Below are positions 9,367-18,426 of a stretch of 64,000 bases of DNA, one piece after another. Numbering within the stretch: the first letter of the stretch is position 1; each line of letters begins with the position of its first letter. This stretch comes from Arsenophonus fragariae (GTDB taxonomy: Bacteria > Pseudomonadota > Gammaproteobacteria > Enterobacterales > Enterobacteriaceae), in NCBI GenBank assembly GCA_047291315.1, contig JBDPYZ010000010.1:1-64000 (forward strand). The letters are read 5' to 3'. Under the pieces are notes generated by a model. The model had not been told where the DNA came from. It saw only the letters and a list, made by a program, of their open reading frames with translations, and ran no database searches. The position numbers were made by a program, and so were the translations under genes.

Positions 9367-9382
9367 AGATGTTAATACATCT
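9367..9382. promoter_or_regulatory. Candidate MetJ operator (tandem met boxes)
   Basis: AGATGTTAATACATCT, a 16-base near-palindrome, resembles two adjacent eight-base met boxes (consensus AGACGTCT). The first matches at five of eight positions and the second at six of eight. It lies in the 424-base gap between the divergent metJ and the old metBL start, where MetJ binds in E. coli. Apart from the metB scar and this site, I see nothing else in 9246-9562. Confidence 0.4.
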
Positions 9383-9562
9383 GGAAATCCAAAATACTTT
9401 ACGTTTAAATAAAGTAGTGGGATAATTATCTATATTAAACACGACGATAAACGATAGAATATCAGAAACTTATTAAACAAATTTTTGCCAATTAAGGCTA
9501 TATTTATAAAGCAACTAAATAAATTAAATTCTTTTATTGATTGACTTAACTTAAGGTATCCC

Positions 9563-9883
9563 ATGGCTGAGTGGAATGGTGATTATGTTAGTCCTTATGC
9601 TGAACATGGTAAAAAAAGCGAACAAGTAAAAAAGATCACAGTATCTATCCCATTAAAAGTACTTAAAATCTTGACAGACGAACGCACTCGTAGACAAATT
9701 AATAATTTACGCCATGCGACAAACAGTGAATTGTTATGCGAAGCATTTTTACACGCGTTCACTGGGCAACCGTTACCAAATGACGATGATTTACGTAAAG
9801 AACGTGATGATGATGAAATTCCAGAGGCAGCAAAAATCTTTATGCGCCAAAGAGGTATTGATCCAGACACATGGGAATATTAA
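9563..9883 (+). CDS. metJ: Methionine repressor MetJ
   Basis: The protein has 106 residues, one more than E. coli, and is nearly identical to it. The ribbon-helix-helix core KKITVSIPLKVLKILTDER gives the DNA-contacting beta strand. RRQINNLRHATNSELLCEAF follows, and the protein ends DTWEY. The extra residue is in the acidic stretch before EIPEAAKIF. MetJ is a dimeric repressor that uses S-adenosylmethionine as co-repressor at tandem met boxes. It is kept intact although metB next door is gone, so it must still control other met genes or metL. Start ATG 9563 gives the family-typical MAEWNG. Confidence 0.97.
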   Translation: MAEWNGDYVSPYAEHGKKSEQVKKITVSIPLKVLKILTDERTRRQINNLRHATNSELLCEAFLHAFTGQPLPNDDDLRKERDDDEIPEAAKIFMRQRGIDPDTWEY

Positions 9884-9961
9884 TCATTTGCCTTATTCCT
9901 TAAAGATCAAATAACTAAAATTTTTTTGTAAAAATAGTTTTGGTTTTATATAATAGTAACA

Positions 9962-9972
9962 CCCCCCCCCCC
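9962..9972. repeat. Poly-C tract, 11 bases
   Basis: Eleven consecutive C residues occur in the metJ-rpmE intergenic gap, 79 bases after the metJ stop and about 50 before the rpmE stop, in otherwise A/T-rich sequence. Such a run is prone to slippage in replication and in sequencing. It is outside any gene, so a length change would not alter a protein. Confidence 0.85.
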
Positions 9973-10022
9973 GATATTAAGCGAAGTGTTAGCATGATTT
10001 TGTTTGTATTATTGAGCTATTA

Positions 10023-10238
10023 TTATTTTTTCATGCTTGGAATATTGAATCGCTGCTTGAAACGAGCAACACGACCGCCGGAAGCTACATCACGCTGTTT
10101 ACCTGTATAGAATGGATGACATTTACCACAAACATCCAAATTCAGATCACGATTAACAGTTGATTTAATTTTCATTACATTACCGCAAGAACAAGTCGCA
10201 GTAACTTCCTCATATTTAGGATGAATATCTTTTTTCAT
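10023..10238 (-). CDS. rpmE: Large ribosomal subunit protein bL31
   Basis: The protein has 71 residues, the usual length. It starts MKKDIHPKYEEVTATCSCG, and the CxC pair plus the later CGKC pair form the four-cysteine zinc site of the zinc-containing (C+) L31 type. Near the C-terminus are the basic FKQRF and a two-lysine end. It sits on the outside of the 50S subunit and helps bridge the two subunits. It is convergent with metJ and divergent from priA, as in E. coli. Confidence 0.97.
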   Translation of the reverse strand: MKKDIHPKYEEVTATCSCGNVMKIKSTVNRDLNLDVCGKCHPFYTGKQRDVASGGRVARFKQRFNIPSMKK

Positions 10239-10467
10239 AGAAAACCTCTATTTAGGCCGCATCGCTATCTAACCCTAAAGCTAAACACCATACGTCAAAT
10301 CAATTTAAGAATAATAGTGGTTAGTAATCATCAAAATTACTAATAAAGGCGGTTGGATCATACAGAAAATCTGTTTATAGCGCAATGAAATCTATCCAAA
10401 TAATGTGATATTCTACCTTTTATGTCTTATAAATAACATGTATGACAATTATTAGGAACACTTAATA

Positions 10468-12663
10468 ATGGCTATTGTTCAAGTGGCGCTCCCTGTTCCG
10501 CTGATGCGTGCTTTTGATTACCAATTACCAAACAACCTTCCTTTACCAAACAAAGGTTGCCGGGTGTTGGTACCTTTTGGTAAGCGTACTACCTTAGGTA
10601 TTGTATTATCGCATAGTCAAAATAGTAAACTCAGTAGTGAACAATTAAAAATCATTAAAAAAATCTTAGATCAAGAATCGCTATTTTCCGACAGTTTATG
10701 GTCATTACTACTTTGGGCCTCTCAGTATTACCATCACCCGATTGGTGAAGTACTATTTCATGCACTACCGGTTTTACTGCGGCAAGGCAAAGCCGCAACA
10801 TTTTCTCCGCTATGGCAATGGCAAATCACTCAGCAAGGTAAAATTTTTGCCCTAAACCAGCTTAAACGAGCACCAAAACAGCAACAGACACTCGCAATAC
10901 TACAGCAACAACCCCTTTATCGTCACCAAATAGTAGAATATGAATTGAGTGAAAATGCGCTCCAAGCACTAAAAAAGAGAGACCTGATTCAACTATTAGC
11001 CATCCAACCAAAAATGGAAAGTTGGCATTCTTATTTTCACATCTGTGGTGAAAAACCAAAACTCAACCTAGAACAGTCAACAGCGGTAGAGGCAATAAGC
11101 TCTCAGCCAACATTTACGGCTTGGTTATTGGTGGGGATTACGGGTTCTGGTAAAACAGAAGTCTATCTCAGTATCATTGAAAATATTTTAGCGCAAGGTA
11201 AACAAGCATTAGTGCTCGTTCCTGAAATTAGTCTTACTCCTCAAACTATTCAAAGATTTAGTGAGCGATTTAATGCTCCCGTGGATGTGCTACATTCCGC
11301 ATTAAATAATAGTGAGCGACTAGCGGTATGGTTGCGTGCAAAAAAAGGACACAGTGCTATTGTGATTGGTACGCGCTCCGCACTATTCACTACCTTTGCA
11401 AATCTTGGTTTGATCATTATTGATGAAGAACACGATAATTCTTACAAACAACAAGACGGATGGCGTTATCATGCCCGTGATCTGGCTGTTTTTCGTGCAA
11501 AAAAAGAGAACATTCCAATTATTATGGGTACAGCAACACCTTCCTTAAAAAGTCTCTATAATATTGAGCAAGGAAAATATCACCGTCTAGATCTAACCCA
11601 AAGAGCTGGAAAAGCTAAACCAGCAAGTCAATATTTACTTGATTTAAAAGGCCAGCCATTAAAATATGGTATGTCAAAACCATTAATTCAGCGTATTGAA
11701 GATCATCTGGCAGCAAATAATCAGGTGATGCTATTTTTAAATCGCCGCGGCTACTCACCAACGTTGATTTGCCATGATTGTGGCTGGATTGCCGAGTGTT
11801 CACGTTGTGATCATTATTACACATTACACCATCATCAACGTCAGCTACGTTGCCATCACTGTGATAGTCAACTGCCAATCCCAATACAATGCTCACACTG
11901 TGGCTCAACTCATCTGATCCCTGTCGGTTTAGGCACTGAACAGTTAGAAGAGGCTATTAACCAGCTTTTTCCTAATATACCGGTTACCCGCATTGACAGA
12001 GATACTACTCAGCGTAAAGGGGCATTAGAAAAACAGCTAGCAACTGTCTATACAGGTGGTGCTCGTATTTTAATCTGCACCCAAATGCTGGCTAAGGGGC
12101 ATCATTTTCCTGATATCACTATGGTTGCTCTACTGAATGTAGATGGTGCACTTTTTTCCAGTGATTATCAGGCAACGGAAAGATTTGCTCAACTTTATAT
12201 CCAAGTATCTGGACGGGCTGGCCGAGCCGGTAAGCATGGCGAAGTGATCCTACAAACCTACCACCCTGAACATCCATTATTATCTACCTTATTAGAAAAA
12301 GGATATAACGCGTTCGCGACAGAAACACTAGAGGAACGACGTGATGTTTTTTTGCCGCCACATAGTAGCCATATCATGATCCGTTCAGAAGATCATCATA
12401 ACCAGTCTGCACCTAATTTTTTAAACAAGCTGCGCCAGTATATAGAACAACATAACATGCTGGACTCACAACTTTGGTTAATGGGTCCAGTACCTGCGAT
12501 CCAAGCTAAGCGAGCGGGCCGTTTCCGTTGGCAATTACTACTCCAACATCCTTCGCGCTCTTATTTACAACAATTCCTTTCGCAAATATTACCTGAAATT
12601 ATGGCATACCCTGAAAGTCGAAAAGTAAAATGGAATATTGATGTTGATCCGACCGAAAATTAG
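10468..12663 (+). CDS. priA: Primosomal replication-restart helicase PriA
   Basis: The protein has 731 residues (732 in E. coli). The N-terminal 3' DNA end-binding domain begins MAIVQVALPVPLMRAFDYQLP. The helicase core has Walker A GITGSGKTE near residue 223 and the DEEH box near 317. The zinc-binding insertion has eight cysteines in four pairs (CHDCGW, CSRC, CHHC, CSHCG) from about residue 435. Motifs V and VI contain QVSGRAGRAGK. PriA recognises stalled forks and D-loops and reloads DnaB. It is intact with no frameshift, and AGGAAC precedes the ATG. Confidence 0.97.
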   Translation: MAIVQVALPVPLMRAFDYQLPNNLPLPNKGCRVLVPFGKRTTLGIVLSHSQNSKLSSEQLKIIKKILDQESLFSDSLWSLLLWASQYYHHPIGEVLFHALPVLLRQGKAATFSPLWQWQITQQGKIFALNQLKRAPKQQQTLAILQQQPLYRHQIVEYELSENALQALKKRDLIQLLAIQPKMESWHSYFHICGEKPKLNLEQSTAVEAISSQPTFTAWLLVGITGSGKTEVYLSIIENILAQGKQALVLVPEISLTPQTIQRFSERFNAPVDVLHSALNNSERLAVWLRAKKGHSAIVIGTRSALFTTFANLGLIIIDEEHDNSYKQQDGWRYHARDLAVFRAKKENIPIIMGTATPSLKSLYNIEQGKYHRLDLTQRAGKAKPASQYLLDLKGQPLKYGMSKPLIQRIEDHLAANNQVMLFLNRRGYSPTLICHDCGWIAECSRCDHYYTLHHHQRQLRCHHCDSQLPIPIQCSHCGSTHLIPVGLGTEQLEEAINQLFPNIPVTRIDRDTTQRKGALEKQLATVYTGGARILICTQMLAKGHHFPDITMVALLNVDGALFSSDYQATERFAQLYIQVSGRAGRAGKHGEVILQTYHPEHPLLSTLLEKGYNAFATETLEERRDVFLPPHSSHIMIRSEDHHNQSAPNFLNKLRQYIEQHNMLDSQLWLMGPVPAIQAKRAGRFRWQLLLQHPSRSYLQQFLSQILPEIMAYPESRKVKWNIDVDPTEN

Positions 12664-12853
12664 TCGTAGTGATTACTAATCTACACCTATTGAATCAAAT
12701 AAAATTAGCTTTGTGCGAAGCTATTCTATAAATAGACTCAATTAAACTATTCAGGAGAATTTATTTAAAAATTTGGTAGCTAAAATGCTTAGAATAAGTA
12801 AACGCAAAGATTAGATCGACTCTATTAATTATTAAAGTATCCGAGGTAGACCT

Positions 12854-13862
12854 ACGGAACAAAACATAAATCCCCACAACGCAACGATGAAGGATGTTGC
12901 TAACGCAGCTGGCGTGTCTACTGCAACAGTTTCACGAGCACTAACTAAGTCAGATCAAGTTTCTAGTTGAACAAGCTGCGTTGGAAACGGGTTATGACGC
13001 CTATTGTATGACAAAAAATACAAAATCCAGCAAGCCTAAAACTATTTAGGTCACTATACCCGATATTACCAACCCGATTTGTCCTGATATTATTAATGGC
13101 ATTGAGCAAGTCGCTGCTGAACAAGGATATATGGTACTCATTGGTGATTGTAAACATTATCAAAAACAACAACACTCTTTTATTGGTATATTTATTAGCC
13201 AACAAATTGATGGCATCGTGTTACTCAATTCTAATATTCCGTTTGCTGTCGACAATAGGAAATCAAAAGATTTGCCTCCAATAGTTGTTGCAAATGAATT
13301 TGTACCTGAATTCAAACTTGCTACTATAAATATTGATAATCTAACCTACTCTTTTAATGCAATTAACTATTTACAAAAACTGGGTCATAAATATATTGCT
13401 TGCATAACAGGCCCAGAAACCATTTTGTCTTACCAATATCGTTTACAGAGTTACACTCAAGCGATACAACGAGCAGAGAATAAGGTCAACAGAAATATAT
13501 TATTAATAGTGATTTTAGCTACTAAAATGGGACCGCGGCATAAAAAAACTTTTTGCATTACCTAAACCACCTAGCGCAATTTTTTGCCATAATGATATTA
13601 TGGCTATTGGTGCTATATGGCAGGCCAAACGTATAATGCTAACATTACCAAGAGATTTATCTATTATTGGATTTGGCAATCTCAACTTTGCACAATATAG
13701 CGAACCCGCTCTCACCACAATCGAGCAACCTCGCTTCCAAATTAGTCACCAAGCAATGTTACTACTTTTAGCTAAAATCCAGGGCCGTGGAATGATAAAA
13801 ATACAAAATTGCTAGACTGCCATTTAATTATCCGTGATAGTGTTTGTCCACCTAAAAACTAG
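12854..13862 (+). pseudogene. cytR: CytR, LacI-family regulator (broken)
   Basis: The reading starts at an ACG (12854) placed correctly after GAGG, which looks like a mutated ATG, and runs into MKDVANAAGVSTATVSRAL, the LacI-family helix-turn-helix. It breaks after DQVS. The effector domain continues in a second frame (GIEQVAAEQGYMVLIGDC, KQIDG-like QQIDGIVLL, VVANEFVPE, INIDNLT) until a frameshift near 13520. It resumes with IFCHNDIMAIGAIWQAKR and DLSIIGFGNLNFAQY, ending at TAG 13860-13862. CytR represses nucleoside uptake and catabolism genes together with CRP. The gap 12664-12853 holds no other gene that I can see. Confidence 0.92.
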
Positions 13863-13933
13863 TCAAAAGTGATTAGGTTAAGTAACATATAACGAATTAC
13901 TGTAACTTTTTTTATTAATCAGCGAATTGAAAA

Positions 13934-14674
13934 GTGGCACAAAGAGATTACGTAAGACGAGGACGCACAACGTCCCGTAAAAATAAACATTCAGGCAAGA
14001 AAAAATCAAATCAAGGATTGCCAAAAACAACCCTTGCTGTCGCTATTGCCATCGTCGTTATCTTTATTGGCGGCTTATATTACATTACGCAAAATAAACG
14101 CATTCCTGTGCTTAACAGAACAACTTTGCCTAACACCAATCAGCCTGTCAGCAATCTACCACCTAAACCAGAAGAACGGTGGCGTTACATAAAAGAGCTG
14201 GAAAAACGGGGTATCGATCTACCAAATTTTAACCATTCAACCAAATCAAATATTAATAACATAACCGAGTTAACCAATGAGCAGCGTCAACTCCTTGAGC
14301 AGATTGATGCGGATAGACGCAACCCTGTCACTAATCTATCCGAAGTGCTTAATAATGATAATGTTCCCCGTTCACGTGTCATCATTAATGGCCCGCCAAT
14401 AGAATCACCTCTGCGTTTAAAACCAATACCACAACAACCAACGAATAACGAACAAAAAATAGTGGTACAATGTGGCTCATTTAAGAACCTGGAGCAAGCA
14501 GAATCGATTAAAGCTAATCTGGCTTTCTCAGGTTTAGAAAGTAGAATTTGCTTGACAGAAGGTTGGCATCGTGTCGTCCTTGGACCTTACAACAAAGAAG
14601 CCGCAGAAAAAATACGAGACCGAGCTAAATTTGTCGGCGTATCTGGCTGTATTCTTCGTAGAAGTAAAGGTTGA
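13934..14674 (+). CDS. ftsN: Cell division protein FtsN
   Basis: The protein has 246 residues against 319 in E. coli. The order is conserved: a basic cytoplasmic N-terminus MAQRDYVRRGR, one membrane segment at about residues 34-52, and the periplasmic KPEERWRYIKELEKRGI helix followed by LTNEQRQLLEQIDADRR, the region that activates septal synthesis. A C-terminal SPOR domain (VVQCGSFKNLEQAESIKANL to the end) binds denuded septal peptidoglycan. The glutamine-rich spacer between the essential helices and SPOR is much shorter, which explains the length. The start is GTG, as in E. coli. It follows broken cytR and precedes hslVU. Confidence 0.95.
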   Translation: MAQRDYVRRGRTTSRKNKHSGKKKSNQGLPKTTLAVAIAIVVIFIGGLYYITQNKRIPVLNRTTLPNTNQPVSNLPPKPEERWRYIKELEKRGIDLPNFNHSTKSNINNITELTNEQRQLLEQIDADRRNPVTNLSEVLNNDNVPRSRVIINGPPIESPLRLKPIPQQPTNNEQKIVVQCGSFKNLEQAESIKANLAFSGLESRICLTEGWHRVVLGPYNKEAAEKIRDRAKFVGVSGCILRRSKG

Positions 14675-14697
14675 AAAATGATTATTATTCCCCATCT
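14670..14697 (+). promoter_or_regulatory. Sigma-32 (heat-shock) promoter for hslVU
   Basis: GTTGAAA at 14670-14676 and CCCCATCT at 14690-14697, separated by exactly 13 bases, match the RpoH consensus CTTGAAA / CCCCATnT. The -35 element overlaps the ftsN stop codon, and the promoter lies about 95 bases before the hslV start. hslVU is a known sigma-32 operon in E. coli, so context agrees. Confidence 0.8.
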
Positions 14698-14791
14698 ACA
14701 TTCCTAATAGCGTAAATACAGACTTTTTACAATAAAAAACCTAAAAAGTATGTTTAAATACTCCTCTAATAAAATAACCAAGGGCTGACTC

Positions 14792-15322
14792 ATGACTACA
14801 ATCGTAAGTGTTCGCCGTAATGACCAACTTGTAATTGGTGGTGATGGACAGGCGACGATGGGTAATACCGTCATGAAAGGCAATGTCCGTAAAGTGCGCC
14901 GCCTTTATAATGATAAAGTTATCGCGGGCTTCGCAGGCGGTACTGCTGATGCATTTACACTGTTTGAACTTTTTGAACGAAAACTAGAACTTCACCAAGG
15001 ACGCCTAGCGAAAGCCGCTGTTGAACTGGCTAAAGATTGGCGTACTGATCGTATGCTGAGAAAACTTGAAGCGCTTTTAGCTGTTGCAGATGAAAACAGC
15101 TCATTTATCATTACAGGTAATGGAGATGTTATTCAACCAGAAAATGATTTGATCGCTATTGGTTCTGGTGGTGCCTATGCACAAGCCGCTGCGCGTGCCC
15201 TGTTAGAAAATACAGAAATGAGCGCACGTGATATTACACAGAAAGCGTTAAATATAGCTAGTGATATCTGTATTTATACCAACCATAATTTTAACTTTGA
15301 AGAACTCTCTTCAAAATCTTAA
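14792..15322 (+). CDS. hslV: ATP-dependent protease peptidase subunit HslV
   Basis: The protein has 176 residues, the same length as in E. coli. The start MTTIVSVRR exposes the catalytic N-terminal threonine after removal of Met. The proteasome-type core follows: GGDGQATMGNTVMKGN, then KVIAGFAGGTADAFTLFELF, then ITGNGDVIQPENDLIAIGSGG and ICIYTNHNF. HslV forms the double hexameric proteolytic chamber fed by HslU. The heat-shock promoter above and a 10-base gap to hslU indicate a two-gene operon. Confidence 0.97.
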   Translation: MTTIVSVRRNDQLVIGGDGQATMGNTVMKGNVRKVRRLYNDKVIAGFAGGTADAFTLFELFERKLELHQGRLAKAAVELAKDWRTDRMLRKLEALLAVADENSSFIITGNGDVIQPENDLIAIGSGGAYAQAAARALLENTEMSARDITQKALNIASDICIYTNHNFNFEELSSKS

Positions 15323-15332
15323 GGATTTAAAC

Positions 15333-16664
15333 ATGTCTGAAATGACGCCTCGTGAAATTGTCAGTGAATTGGACAATCATATTATTGGTCAAGACAAAGC
15401 AAAACGTTCTGTCGCTATTGCACTACGTAATCGTTGGCGTCGTATGCAACTTGATGAAGCATTGCGCCAGGAAGTAACCCCGAAAAATATTTTGATGATT
15501 GGTCCAACTGGTGTAGGTAAAACTGAAATAGCCCGTCGTTTAGCAAAACTGGCTAATGCTCCCTTTATCAAGGTAGAAGCAACAAAGTTTACTGAAGTCG
15601 GCTATGTGGGTAAAGAGGTTGATTCTATTATTCGTGATTTGACTGACGCTGCTGTAAAAATGGTACGCCTGCAATCTATAGAAAAAAACCGTTACCGGGC
15701 AGAGGAGCTGGCCGAAGAGCGTATTCTTGATGTTTTATTGCCTCCCGCTAAAAATAATTGGGGACAACCTGATCCCCATGTAGAACCATCTACCGCACGC
15801 CAATCTTTCCGGAAAAAACTAAGAGAAGGGGAGCTAGACGATAAAGAAATTGAAATTGAAGTTGCTACTACACCAGTAGGCGTTGAAATTATGGCTCCTC
15901 CTGGAATGGAAGAAATGACCAGTCAATTGCAATCTATGTTTCAAAATCTGGCCGGGCAAAAACAGAAACCCCGTAAGATGAAGATCAAAGAAACCTTCAA
16001 AATACTAATAGAAGAAGAAGCAGCAAAACTGGTTAATCCAGAAGAACTAAAACAGCAAGCAATAGATGCGGTTGAACAACACGGCATTGTTTTTATCGAT
16101 GAAATCGACAAAATTTGCAAACGTGGAGAAACTTCTGGCCATGATGTTTCCAGAGAAGGTGTACAACGTGATTTGCTACCCTTGGTTGAAGGCTGCACCG
16201 TTTCTACTAAACATGGCATGGTAAAGACTGACCACATTCTATTTATCGCTTCTGGTGCATTCCAGGTTGCTAGCCCATCTGATTTAATCCCGGAGTTACA
16301 AGGCCGATTACCCATCAGAGTTGAACTACAAGCGTTGACGACAGAAGACTTTAACCGTATTTTAACTGAACCCAATGCGTCTTTAACCATACAATATAAA
16401 GCATTGATGGCAACTGAAGGTTTAAATATTGAATTTACTCCAGAGGGTATTAGTAAAATTGCTCAAGCAGCATGGCAAGTCAATGAAAAAACAGAAAATA
16501 TTGGTGCTCGTCGCTTACATACCGTTCTTGAGCGGTTGATGGAAGATATCTCTTTCGATGCTAGCGAACGCAATGGTCAAGACATTACAATTGACGTTGA
16601 TTATGTCGCTAAGCATATGGATGAGCTAGTTGCTGATGAAGATCTGAGTCGATTTATTTTATAA
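15333..16664 (+). CDS. hslU: ATP-dependent protease unfoldase HslU
   Basis: With ATG 15333 the protein has 443 residues, exactly the E. coli length; a longer frame opens at 15261 but overlaps hslV. It starts MSEMTPREIVSELDNHIIGQ. Walker A GPTGVGKTEIARRLAK is near residue 57 and the GYVGKEVDS pore loop near 90. The charged intermediate (I) domain follows, then Walker B GIVFIDEIDKIC near 250. The sensor-2 end ENIGARRLHTVLERLMEDISF is intact, as is the C-terminal DLSRFIL tail that docks into HslV. AAGGATTT precedes the start. Confidence 0.97.
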   Translation: MSEMTPREIVSELDNHIIGQDKAKRSVAIALRNRWRRMQLDEALRQEVTPKNILMIGPTGVGKTEIARRLAKLANAPFIKVEATKFTEVGYVGKEVDSIIRDLTDAAVKMVRLQSIEKNRYRAEELAEERILDVLLPPAKNNWGQPDPHVEPSTARQSFRKKLREGELDDKEIEIEVATTPVGVEIMAPPGMEEMTSQLQSMFQNLAGQKQKPRKMKIKETFKILIEEEAAKLVNPEELKQQAIDAVEQHGIVFIDEIDKICKRGETSGHDVSREGVQRDLLPLVEGCTVSTKHGMVKTDHILFIASGAFQVASPSDLIPELQGRLPIRVELQALTTEDFNRILTEPNASLTIQYKALMATEGLNIEFTPEGISKIAQAAWQVNEKTENIGARRLHTVLERLMEDISFDASERNGQDITIDVDYVAKHMDELVADEDLSRFIL

Positions 16665-16701
16665 TCTGGCGTCGTTAACTTTGCTGATTATAATCCTTGG
16701 A

Positions 16702-16730
16702 TGGAGGGCTAAGCCTCCCATTATTTTTAT
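16702..16730 (+). terminator. Terminator after hslU
   Basis: GGAGG (16703-16707) pairs with CCTCC (16714-16718) around a short loop and is followed by CATTATTTTTAT. It lies 38 bases after the hslU stop and before the menA remnant. Confidence 0.55.
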
Positions 16731-16755
16731 AACAACAAACTTGTGGATTAATTAT

Positions 16756-17679
16756 ATGAATTTAATCACATCAAGAAACCCTATGCAAGTACAGGCGTGG
16801 CTGGAAAGCTTACGTCCCAAAAAGTTTCCCTTGGCTATTGCCGATTATAACGGGTTCTGCATTAGCTTATTGGACTGATGCTTTTACCTCTCTATATTGC
16901 ATTATTAACTTTAATAACTGCTGCTGCACTACAGATTCTATCCAATCTGGCCGAATCATTATGGAGATGCGATTAAAGGCAGTGATAGCCAGCAACGATT
17001 AGGGCCATTACGAGGTATATAGAAAGAAATTATTATCCTAGCAAAAATGAAAGTTGCCCTAAAAATTACTATCTTTATTTGTTGTTTATTCGGCTTAACA
17101 CTGATCATAGTCGCTTGTAGAATGCCAAAGAATATTATTGGCTTTCTGATACTAGGGGTTGTCGCTATAACAGCAGTCATCACCTATACAGTAGGTAAAA
17201 AAACCTATGGATATTTAGGACTGGATGACATCTCGGTGCTGATCTTTTTTTGTTGGTTGAGTGTGATCGGAACTTATTATCTACATACTAATCACTTTGA
17301 GCTGATAACAAGATTGCCAGCAACCGCTTCTGGATTGCTGTCAGTAGCAGTACTAAATGTTAACAATATGCGCGATATAAAAAATGATATTAAAGCGGGT
17401 AAAAATACCTTAGCAGTCAGGTTAGGTGCCAAAGGCGCCCAACAGTATCATGCCGCACTCATACTTAATTGCGATTTTCTGTTTAATACTCTTTAGCTTG
17501 TTATACCTTCATCACTCGACGGCTGGTTATTCTTGCTCGCTATACCGATGTTATTAAACCATATAAAGGAAGTTATTTATGATACCATCTCTGAGGGTAT
17601 GAAACCTTTATTAGAAAATATGGTAAAAGCGGCGTTACTGACCAATATTCTATTTTCTGTTGGACTCATTTTAAATTAA
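16756..17679 (+). pseudogene. menA: 1,4-dihydroxy-2-naphthoate octaprenyltransferase MenA (broken)
   Basis: From ATG 16756 the frame gives QAWLESLRPKKFPLAIAD and stops after about 40 codons. Other frames carry ILSNLAESLWRCD (from the QILSNLANDYGD motif), the RLGPLRG region, IGFLILGVVAITAVITYTVG, GYLGLDDISVLIFF and LPATASGLLSVAVLNVNNMRDIKN. The chain then passes KAGKNTLAVRLGAKGAQQYHA and ends with LLTNILFSVGLILN at TAA 17677-17679. MenA attaches the polyprenyl tail in menaquinone synthesis. At least three frame breaks make it non-functional. Menaquinone-dependent anaerobic respiration would be lost unless replaced. Confidence 0.9.
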
Positions 17680-17788
17680 TTGTTGTAATTTTGATTTTTC
17701 TCAGCGTTTTTATGGGCTGTGTTTTTGCAAAAAATAACCAGATAAGGATATACTAAAATTCCATTGTACTTAAATAGACCGAAATCCT

Positions 17789-18307
17789 GTGAAATATGAT
17801 ACTTCCGAGCTGTGTCATATCTACCAAGAAGAGGTAAATGTGGTAGAACCTTTATTCTCTAACTTTGGCGGGCGTACTTCATTTAGTGGTCAAATCGTGA
17901 CAGTGAAATGTTTTGAAGACAATGGCATTATCTACGATTCACTAAAAGAACAGGGGGAGGGTCCGATCCTATTAGTCGATGGTGGTGGCTCTGTACGTAA
18001 GACGCTAATTGATGCTGAATTGGCAAAATTTGCCATGAGAAACTAATGGGAAGACATTGTTATTTACGGTGCGATACGTCAGGTTGACGAATTAGCAGAA
18101 TTAAATATTGGTATTCAAGCAATCGCGACCATCCCTGTGTGTTGTACTAGTGAGGGTATCGGAGAAAGTGATGTCCGAGTCAATTTTGGTGGCGTTACAT
18201 TCTTTACAGAAAATTATTTGTATGCAGATAATACCGGTATTATCCTTTCCAAGCATCCACTATTTTTAGACGATAAGCCAAATAACGATCAGGATATTGA
18301 AGACTAA
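17789..18307 (+). pseudogene. rraA: RNase E regulator RraA, one nonsense codon
   Basis: GTG 17789 opens MKYDTSELCHIYQEEVNV, almost identical to E. coli RraA. The frame stays open and conserved over its whole length (FGGRTSFSGQIVTVKCFED, VDGGGSVRKTLIDAELAK, GIGESDVRVNFGGVTFF, LYADNTGIILS) except for a TAA at 18044-18046. There E. coli has Glu in QNEWEG (here RN-stop-WED). The C-terminus is extended slightly, to TAA 18305. RraA trimers bind RNase E and damp mRNA decay. The break falls at about residue 86 of 172, so the product would lack half the fold. It is either a very recent pseudogene or, less likely, read through. Confidence 0.88.
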
Positions 18308-18366
18308 TATCCTTCCAGCTGAGAGCAAACACTGCTGTATTATTCAATATCTATCGATTAAGTAAC

Positions 18367-18402
18367 AATAAGGGCAACAAATTTTGCCCTTATTGCCCTT
18401 AT
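18367..18402. terminator. Terminator between rraA and zapB
   Basis: AATAAGGGCAA (18367-18377) pairs perfectly with TTGCCCTTATT (18384-18394). A second copy of GCCCTTATTG follows at once, so the right arm is partly duplicated. It lies between two convergent genes and can act in both directions; a T run follows on the plus strand. Confidence 0.65.
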
Positions 18403-18426
18403 TGCTATTTTTAAAATATCGGACGA

